Source of the DNA: Leptoclinus maculatus
Taxonomy: Eukaryota > Chordata > Actinopteri > Perciformes > Stichaeidae
Assembly: GCA_032191485.1 (NCBI GenBank)
Contig: JAVDOI010000171.1
Location: forward strand, 67,001 to 131,000
Direction of reading: 5' to 3'
Length of the DNA: 64,000 nt
Below the pieces are notes generated by a model. It saw only the letters and a list, made by a program, of their open reading frames with translations, did no database searches and was not told where the DNA came from. Below are positions 48,893-58,000 of the stretch, piece after piece. Within the stretch, counting starts at the first letter, position 1; each line of letters starts with the position of its first letter. Both the position numbers and the translations under genes were made by a program.

Positions 48893-51800
48893 GCTGTGTG
48901 TGTGTGTGTGTGTGTGTGTACTGCTGTGTGTGTGTGTGCGTGTGTGTGTGTGTGTGTACTGCTGTGTGGGTAGATGAGTGTCAGTTACTGTGATATTGTG
49001 TAGCTTTGTTTCATAAATCAGTTTTTTGTCTGTTGAAGAATATTCTGGCAGATTTCTGTATATAAAGTAAATATTACGTCTGACTATTAAGTCAATATTA
49101 AGCCCCTGGTTGTGTTATTAAAGCGATGATCTGCTCCAGCTCACCATGCGTTGGAGAACAGGCCGTACAGGACTCCGGCCCTCTTGTCCTGCGCGGTCAG
49201 CACCACCGCCTGCTTCATGTTGTTGTACTGCTGCTGAGTGTTTCCCGCGCCGCACATCACCCGGGCCTTCATGAAGGTGGTCCACGAGTCCGCCATCAGG
49301 GCTTTGATGCCCCCTTCATCCACCTGGACATAACACAAAAGGACTGTGACAACAAAGTCATAACAGGGCGTCCGGTTTTACTTTGTGCCTCCTGCCAAGT
49401 TGTGACTTTGACACCTTATCCAGGATACCTGGAGTCCCTTCCCCTCCCTCATAGACCCTTTTACAGTTTGCAAACAATGTTGATGTACGACATGGTTGCT
49501 TGATAACTCGTCTACATTTTTGGGGCAAAATGCCACCTCTGTTGGCAACAAGTAGCAAAGGTAGAAAAAGATTTTGCGTATGGACCTGGATTTGTGCACA
49601 TTTCCCCCAAACACAGGCGTGAAAGTGTGATTTTTTTTACCGTGCAGATTCGGCCAATGCGGGCCTTGTAAGGCTCCTCGTCCACTCTGGCCGTCTTGTT
49701 GATCTCACTGAAGAAGAAGTAGATCTCCTCCTTGTACTTTATCGTAGACGGGATTATGGCTGCACCCGCAAACTGTGGATCTGGTGATGGGATGTAAACA
49801 TGTCCATTGAGATATCGTCACTGAGTTTCTTCTTCTGGTGTCTTATTTCATGATTACATCAACTTTTCATGCCGGGACAGTTCACCCCAAACCTATTACC
49901 TGTAGTGTTATTGATCGACCTAGAGGCTTGTGGTCGTGACAGCGTGAGATGTAAACGTGAAAGGCATCTTCCCCTACTGAGCAGGAACGTTAGCTAGCTC
50001 AGTGGTGCTAAGTGAGCTAGCTATATCGTGTGTGCATGCTTCCTTTTGCGCTGTGATACAGTTGGTGGGTGTTTAGACGTCAAACTGCTCACAACAAGGT
50101 TTGTGAATTGTGAAGTAACCAGGTCGTGATTTCTGGAAAGAGACACTGATTTTGAGTCTTCCAAATGTATTTTCTTGTGTCTCTATATTGGAAAAAAAAG
50201 CCGGCATCTTTACGGCCAATATCTCCTAAACTAGACAACTCACAGCTAAATATTTTATATTGATAAATAGCACTGCAGGTTGGTGGAAAAACATGTATTT
50301 TCGAAATTGGGGGTGAAATGTCTCTGTGTGATAATCAACAGGCTGCTTTCAGTTTCTCTATCACATTTGTGTGCGGTAAATATCGTGACCCAAACCACAA
50401 ACACAGTGACAGTGAATACTCCTCCATGTTGTTGCTCCCCATGGGAACGATCGTGGGTGATTTACAGAGAGTACCGCCCACCATCTCCATATTCATTAAT
50501 CTACACCGGCACGGTTTTTATCACGTGACTCCCTTTCCTCCTACTCACTCAGCAGCCAAATGTTCTCTGTCTTCAGGAGTTTCTGGGAGCCAAACGTACG
50601 GCGGATGGAGCCGGCGTGGCCTGCCACCGACGACATGGCGGAGTACAGGCTCCCATCTGAGACAAGCGAGGAAGAAAGACGAGGAGAAGGGTACAAAGGT
50701 TAGACAGAGAGAGGCAGGGAGATTGACACACAGACTGAAGCTGGAGGAGAGGAAGATACAGAGAGAAAGCATTAAGCAGAGAGGGAAGAGTAAAGGCAGA
50801 AAAAAGGAGGCCCAGGAGGACGAAGGCAGAATTAAACAACAGGGGAGGAGAGCAAAGAAGACATCAAGGCAGAATAGCTGACTGCACTGATGAGCAGCCA
50901 CCAATCACCATATTCTTCTAACCCCACTTAGAGCTCTGTCTCCATAGCAATGCAGAAGGGGAGCGTTTGAAGCGGTAGCAGCAGCAGCATCTTCATTAGG
51001 ACCGATCGTTATTAAAATGCTGCTCAACTAAAGCAAAAATCGATCCCCATTTTGGAAGAGCCGCCGTCCTGCAGCGCGAACTAACCTCTCACTAATTTCT
51101 CAGCGTCTCTACAAACAATCCATCTTGATTACATCTTGTACATCGGAAGATCGTTTTTCACTTTCGAAAACATCTCTATTGAGATAATGTGGCCCGGCAC
51201 TGCTCGATGCCACACAAGCAGGAGTTGTTTTTTTCCCCGTGGAGTCGTGCGTGGCACGACATCTCTATGCGGTGACCTTGCGTAATTGATGAATTGCACC
51301 CCTAACAATTGCTTTTTATTTAATTCACTATTCAACTGTGAACATCCATTTTGAATCCTCGAGTTCTGCAGTTTGGCTGCCCCTATCTTTGGTTTTCGGC
51401 TGTCGCCATCTTGTTTTATTGCAACCAGTAGTGACACGAGAGAGGGGGGGGGGGGGGGGCTAAGTACGACCGGATGCTGAATAAGACATGGAATAGAGTC
51501 ACCTTTTAGTTGTATCCTCATAGCCTGTATATACCTCAACTAATGGACGTAAACCTGCAGGGATACATACAGTGCCATGGCTGGTCCCATTTGAAAGGAT
51601 TTGTCAGCCTGTTGAAAAGGATCAGGAGTCGTGTGGCTGAATTATTTCTGAATCTGTCCGTGCAGTCAGTTCAACAGCTCCGTTTAGCAATGTTTTCCAT
51701 GAGTTCTTTCCATGTGAGTGCACAGCGGCAGATGGCCGACTCTCGTGTGTTTTGGCGGTCCGGGTGGTGTGATCCCCTAGTGAGGTTACACTTGGAAAGA

Positions 51801-54800
51801 ACATACATGATCTGCTGAGGCACTGCTATACAATTGGGGTCATATTGGTCCTTGTGTTGTTGCTCTTCTTTATATTTCAGTTTTTTGGGGGGGTAACAAG
51901 ATGGGACTAAATACTGTAGAGCGAGGCTCTGACACGAGGAGATGAGGTGAATTGCTTCATTCACTGGATAGATTTCAATTAAGTGAGGCTCCTTTTGTTG
52001 AAAATGTATTAAAAAGCTACTCACGTAGATTTATAAGTGATGAATGATTGTCCGGAGTTTAATTCTCTGAAGGATATTGGGACGTACAAATTGAAAACCC
52101 ATCTGCGAGCTACCTCAACATCTACTCTTAACACAGGAGGAAGAAAAGCAGCAGAGTTATGTTTCTCATTGCAGATGTTGACCAATTAGCACGACACATT
52201 ATAATAAGGCAACGCGTTAGATCTCGTTAAAGGTAAAATACATAATGTGTCAGCCGAGTTCGACACGATTTAATAACATCTACTAACACACCAGTCTGGT
52301 AGAGGATCGGCTCTTTGAACTCGTGTGAGGTACTTCAGATAGAAGCATCTACTCGTGTGCTCGTTATGAATAGAGAGCGATAATACGAGACAGATCACTC
52401 CCCGAGACCGAGACTCACAAGTGTCGCTTTGCTGCTCCCGACTCAAATGAGCAAAGTTAATTCAAAGAGCTGAAGACGGCTTTGTTCCAAAATAAGATAT
52501 TTGAAAAAGTGACACCTTTTCTTTTTTATGGTCACGCTCACTCTTACAAAATGGAGCTCAGAGACACACATTACCTCATACTAATTATACTTTTTACTCT
52601 TTCTATGTGGGCCCGGTCATACCAGCATTTCATAATGTCAAAGTCACTTCATTTGAGTGGTATAACCACAATCAAAGGCTTTCCTTTGGTATAAACCGAG
52701 CCTGACTTTGCTACAGAACAAAGATACGATGCAGCTATCGTTTGTCTGATTCCATTATAAATACTTCCAAGTTAAATTATGGCTTTTTATAGCTTCAATC
52801 AACAAATAAACCAAAATAAACCACAAAATACATTGTTTGTATGACCCATAGGTGTGATATGATTTGATGTCCATATCTGTCACCATTTGTTGGTGCATTA
52901 TGAATCACTAGCTGTGTTTATATTTAATAGCTCGCTGTTGTTTGCTTGATAGTTAGCTTCCAGCATTGTGCGACTAGAATCGTGACAACTTGCAAAGTAA
53001 TTGCTCGTTCACTTGCTGATGTCCAGAATCCTATCGGCTCTACATTCCAGAGGGAACGCGTATCAGGTTTCACATCCATCACAGAAGCCTCCAGACTTTC
53101 AGTTTTCGGGCGCGGTCACGTGCGTAACATTTTAAAATCAGCAAATATACGTTCACCTCCATTCTATGCGAACGAAGGGGTGAATAAAATATCCACTTCC
53201 TGTGTTGCAAAGCAAATTTCAGCACTAGCAGCGCCTTGGCAGGCGATGATCACCCGCCTGCATTCGTGCATGTGTGGCCGTGCTCTTATCACACACAGCA
53301 GCCAGTTGCTTTCACCAAGGTCATCTGTCATCTGCCTCCGAATGATGATTATGAGGTTCATCAGGTTCACTGGCAACAACACAACTCAGTGTCTTCCTTT
53401 GTTGATACTAAACCATGAAGAATCTATAATCACGTGTGAATCATGAACTCCTGCCAGCAGACGTGTCATTTATTTTCTGCGTTTGTTACCTGCAGGCAAG
53501 CTGATGGACTTCTGGGAGGGGTAAGGTGGTGAGATGTCAGAGAAGGGCCCTATCTGCCCGTTGCCCTGAACATCAGTCAGCACAGTATCATTTACCTGGC
53601 GGGAGAGAGAGGAGACGTTGGAGCCTGGGGGAAGTCTGACCTTTTAAACCCTGTTCATTCCCGGCATGCATCATTACAAACATCTTACGGTTTATTATCC
53701 CAAGACCCAACACTCAGAGTTATCCGTTTGTCACCACACAGGGTCTAGAACATTTTAACTTAACCATGGGGGCTGTTTAGACTTGAAGAGCAGCAGCAGA
53801 AAGCAGCTGCATAATAATATACAGTATAGCATTTAAAGAAATGTGTCTGAAGAAACTCTTACCAGCATCCAGCACCTGGGGCTTCCAGCATTCGTTCCAC
53901 ACACTATTATCGTGTCGTTTACTTTCTGGATGACGGTGATGAAATTATCACACTCCAGCTGTGAGAGAGAGAGAGAGAGAGAGGCAGCGAAAGAGGGCGA
54001 CAAAGGCAGAAAATGAGGCAGAAGCGAGAGGGAACAGGGAGAAAAATACAGATTGGGAGAGGGATTAAATATACAGAGAGGCAAAAGAGATCGGAGACAG
54101 TGGAGGATATGTGGGAAAAGTGATTAGAGAGAAAGAGGCAGCACAAAAGGGAGAGAGAAGAACAAGAGAGGAAGGTGGAGTAGAGAGATAGAGTGTTGTG
54201 CCGCAATTTGGACAGAAAGCCTTGTGACCGTTTGCAGCCAAAGTTTGAGGTGCTCGTGGGTACACCGACACACTAACTGCTTGTACATTTTAAACAATCA
54301 TCACTCAGTTTGGTGCGTGCACCGGTGAATCATCACATTAGATTATTATACCAACCTTCAATAAAGACTCAAGAACGGGTGTAATACTATCGACAGCCTC
54401 TCGTTTGTGTGGATATTGCCTCATGCATGAGCGGAAATCAGATTTTGAAATTGGGCGGATCACGACTTTGGGTGAGCACTTAGCACCCTTCACCTTTCTT
54501 ACGTCACACATCTGAAACCATGGTGTGTGTTTTCTTATGGAACATAGGTTGAGTTATTCCTGTCACTGTTGACGTTGACTAACATAATTGGCGCCCAACG
54601 TTGTGGCAAAATGACGAGAAGAGACGGCGAACTGAAGTTGCAACCCAGCGGGAAGTGTTTTAATAAGCACACGTCAAACATAGAACAAGTTCAACAAATC
54701 CAACGTATTACTTTTCACAGATTACTCTTATAGTCAAAATTCACCCGCCCTTAATAAGTCACTTTCCACCAATCAAACCAGTCTGTTGAACCACAAACAA

Positions 54801-55047
54801 AGCACATCTGGTCTCTTCATTATGTCATGATCGCATGTCTTCGTCCAAGATAACCTTTTGGCAGAACACGATTCGTGTACGGGAAATGTTTTGATACAAT
54901 GTCTCAATGTCTGGCGCGCCTTAGTCACTTCCTAAGAATGTTTTTATGAAGCCAAATGTGTTCGGTTCAATCCTACGTTATATGATGAAACAAAGAACGA
55001 GTCGGCTACAACATAAAACAGACTACAAGAGCAAGAAGCGGATTGCT

Positions 55048-55085
<38 letters not shown>

Positions 55086-58000
55086 AAAAGTTGGAGGTGA
55101 TCCATGCTCTGAACATTTTTGGCAGACAGCACACAGGGGGCTTAGCCCTGCAGCACAGCGCCGCTATGCTCCATATGCATCACTTATTCATTAAGTACAG
55201 AAAATGGACTTCTATCTCAAAGGCATTACGGGACGGTGGGTGGAAATGAATACCGAGTACAACCTTAAGGGGTGAATTCTGATTTTAGGTGGCGCTCATG
55301 TTGGGGTCACGTATGTTTTAGTGTTTTTTAGAAAACAATCAAATCACAAATTCTGATGAAAACAAGGCGATGGAGATGGAGGAAATACATCACTAAGTCC
55401 AAACAGCAGGGCCAAAAGCTTGTGTAAGTGTGTGTAGGTGGATGCGTAGGCGTGTGGGTGGGCTGGGTAATCTGTGTGTGAGAGTGCACATTTTTTACAT
55501 TGTGTGCTTATGTTCTTGAGAGAAATACTTTGAGTTTGGGTATGTTTGGGAAGTGATTTTAAGAGGCCCACACTAACATCTAGGACTGAGGTTGTAGACC
55601 TAGAAGCTGATGTCAACCTCAAACCAATGTCTTCTTCAGGAGCGTCAGGTTTGATCAGGCTGAAGGTGGTCTCACAGGCTTGTGATGCATCGTGTTGTTT
55701 TACTGCACTGCTTGGCTTTGGCTGGAATACCAACCTAAGGGAATTACATCCATATTTCATGATTCCGCACCTCATGATTTATGTCCAAAGCCAACATTCG
55801 GTGCCAGTGCAGGAAGTAGTGTGTGGACACTTTGTCATTGAACGTATTTTTTGGGTGTTGACGGTATCTACGTTCTTCTCCGGCTATCGGGTTGAGACCA
55901 CACTGGCAAACAGCTTTTGGACTGAAGTGAACTTGACTACTTCTCTCAGACTTGACAAAGATCATCTCGAGCTAAGGCACCTTCATAGCCGAGTGGTTAC
56001 AATGAATGCCACCTTACCCCAACGTCCTGGGTTCACGTCCAGCTTTGAGAGCTTTGTTGCATGTCTCATCCCTCTCTCTCCCCACATTTCAGTCCATCCA
56101 GACGAGACAACTATTCTCTCCAGTGTGTTGCTGGTCTTCCCCCAGGCCTCTTACCAGTAGAAAACATCTAAAGGGAGGCGTCAAGGAGGCATCCTGATCA
56201 GATGCCCAAATCACCTTAGCTGGCAGCTTTCGACGCCAAGGAGCAGCAGCTCTACTTCAGATATGTCAGATAGCTCCTCACCCTATCTCCCCATTTCCTG
56301 TCTCTGTCTTTAAAACTGTCAAGTAAAGGTAAAAATGCCAAAAGTAATCTTTAAAAAAAAGCTGTACTAGAGCCACAGAATACAGTCTGTCTACTGAATT
56401 ACTGTTAATCTCCAATCGCAATCAAGGGGTTACATTTACCACAAACCGTGTGGCTGTCTATCACTGGCCCTGGCTCTGGCTCTGGCTCTGGGAAGGCTCT
56501 GGCCTTCCCAGAGCCATTGTCTTTATTGGGATAAGATTTACTGCGTCACTCATCTCGTTTTCCACCAGCTGCCACTGCCAGACCGTCTGGAAGCGTTAGT
56601 TTATGCATGGCAGACAGTGCCCTCTTTGCTTTGTGCCATAACTCAAGTAACACTTCGACTTTATTTATACTCACAACTTTGATGGATTTTAGCTGACAGC
56701 AGATACGGTTGGAAATATTGAAACTGGTAGAATTCTTAGCTAATTGAAATGCAAAAGTGCTCTTGTCCTGGTGATAGCATGCTCACGGTCGCCTACAGTA
56801 GACTCCATTTGACACGCTGCCTTCACAGAAAACACATAATGTGTTTTGAAATAGGACGATCACTCCGTTGTCAAACCTGACTCAAGTTTACAATCCTGAG
56901 ACTGAAGGGCTTCGAGGTCTGACGCAGCTGCAGCAAATCAGACATGAACATAATTGGCAGCTTTCACAGCACCGAGCAGAACAACAGCGCTCTAGTGCAA
57001 GGTGTCGCTTCTTTTCTGTCGTCTATTGAAATTCAAAACAATAATTTATCAAGACAAGCCGCGGTGATTAACGTTAACCGCCAAGCCAGATTCACACAGG
57101 AGGCAGAAGCGCCAAAACGCGGCTAGAAGCCGGGAGCACATCTGGCAAGAATACACACTGATTATCTATTATCTAAAGGATCTGATTCTGATCAATTATA
57201 ACATGCATCCTTGACCTGCAATATTGACCCCCCCCCCCCCCCCAGCTACACCCTGGTCTTTTCCCTGTGGACCTGATATACTCCAAAACACATGTGGACA
57301 TGACCCTCGTGGCTATACAGATGCTGACACTTTAATTTGACCTTAAAGGGGACATATTGTGCTCATTTTCAGGTTCATACATGTCATTTGGGTTTGGTAT
57401 TTATTTCAGGTCGAATGTATTAATCTGTTGGCATCCGCTGAGTCTCTCCATGGGATCTCATGGAATGATGCAGGAGCATCGGCAGCTCACTCATCTGTGT
57501 TTTGTTTTGAGGTGAAGTGCTCTCCTGTGTCATTTTATCCCGTCTATATAAACTACCATTACTTATGCATTCATTTTTTTTCCGTCTTAACTGTTTTTAT
57601 TTGAATTATTTGGTCTCTTAGGTTCCTAGAAAAAAAACATGAACATGAACCTAAGTAACTGAACCAACCTCACAGTGGTGCAACTGCAAATGATCATGAA
57701 GAGGGTGATGAGAAAGATGATGATGGGGGAGGAGAGTGCCTTGCAGAAGTGATGGGGGTGCTGACGGCGAGGATGAGTTTCTACCTCGAGGGGTGCAGCC
57801 TTTGCCTTGCAGGTATCAATTGCAGTCTGGTCGGATGCCACTGGGATCTGTGGGAGGAAGGACTGTTTAGTTTGTGCCTTACTTCTGTCACACTGCCCTG
57901 TTTCAGCGAGAGAAACCACGACCTGGCTGCAACACCTACTTTCTTTAGCTGACACCTCTTATGTGATGTTCGCTGCATTCAAGAATGTATTATCACATTA

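Larger units (their letters stand above)
47153..49144. other. sema7a intron carrying the GT-rich array
   Basis: Flanking exons join in frame (SNA-W-GKTV). It contains a tRNA-like repeat fragment (47298-47360) and the large GT array (47939-48970). No coding exon is seen. Confidence 0.8.
50657..53489. other. sema7a intron 5' of the SLPA|DGSL join
   Basis: Contains a reverse family A fragment (51378-51425), a poly-G tract (51444-51459) and otherwise unique AT-rich sequence. No coding exon is missing here, because the flanking exons join in frame. Confidence 0.7.
53983..57784. other. sema7a intron with several inserted elements
   Basis: The flanking exons join in frame (APLE|LECDN). It contains a purine-rich block (53983-54190), an AATAAA plus primer-binding-site-like segment (54360-54607), a GA tract (55052-55079), a nested SINE (55981-56345), a perfect hairpin (56484-56515), a poly-C (57228-57243) and a short repeat fragment (57346-57415). 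Confidence 0.7.

Noticed and set aside
47939..48993. Cysteine-valine-rich open frames of 226-344 codons
   Set aside because: Direct translation of (GT)n; present in several frames, and inside a sema7a intron.
55985..56045. tRNA-Ser or tRNA-Leu gene
   Set aside because: Box A and box B-like motifs are followed by a SINE body and tail; the arms do not fold as a functional tRNA.
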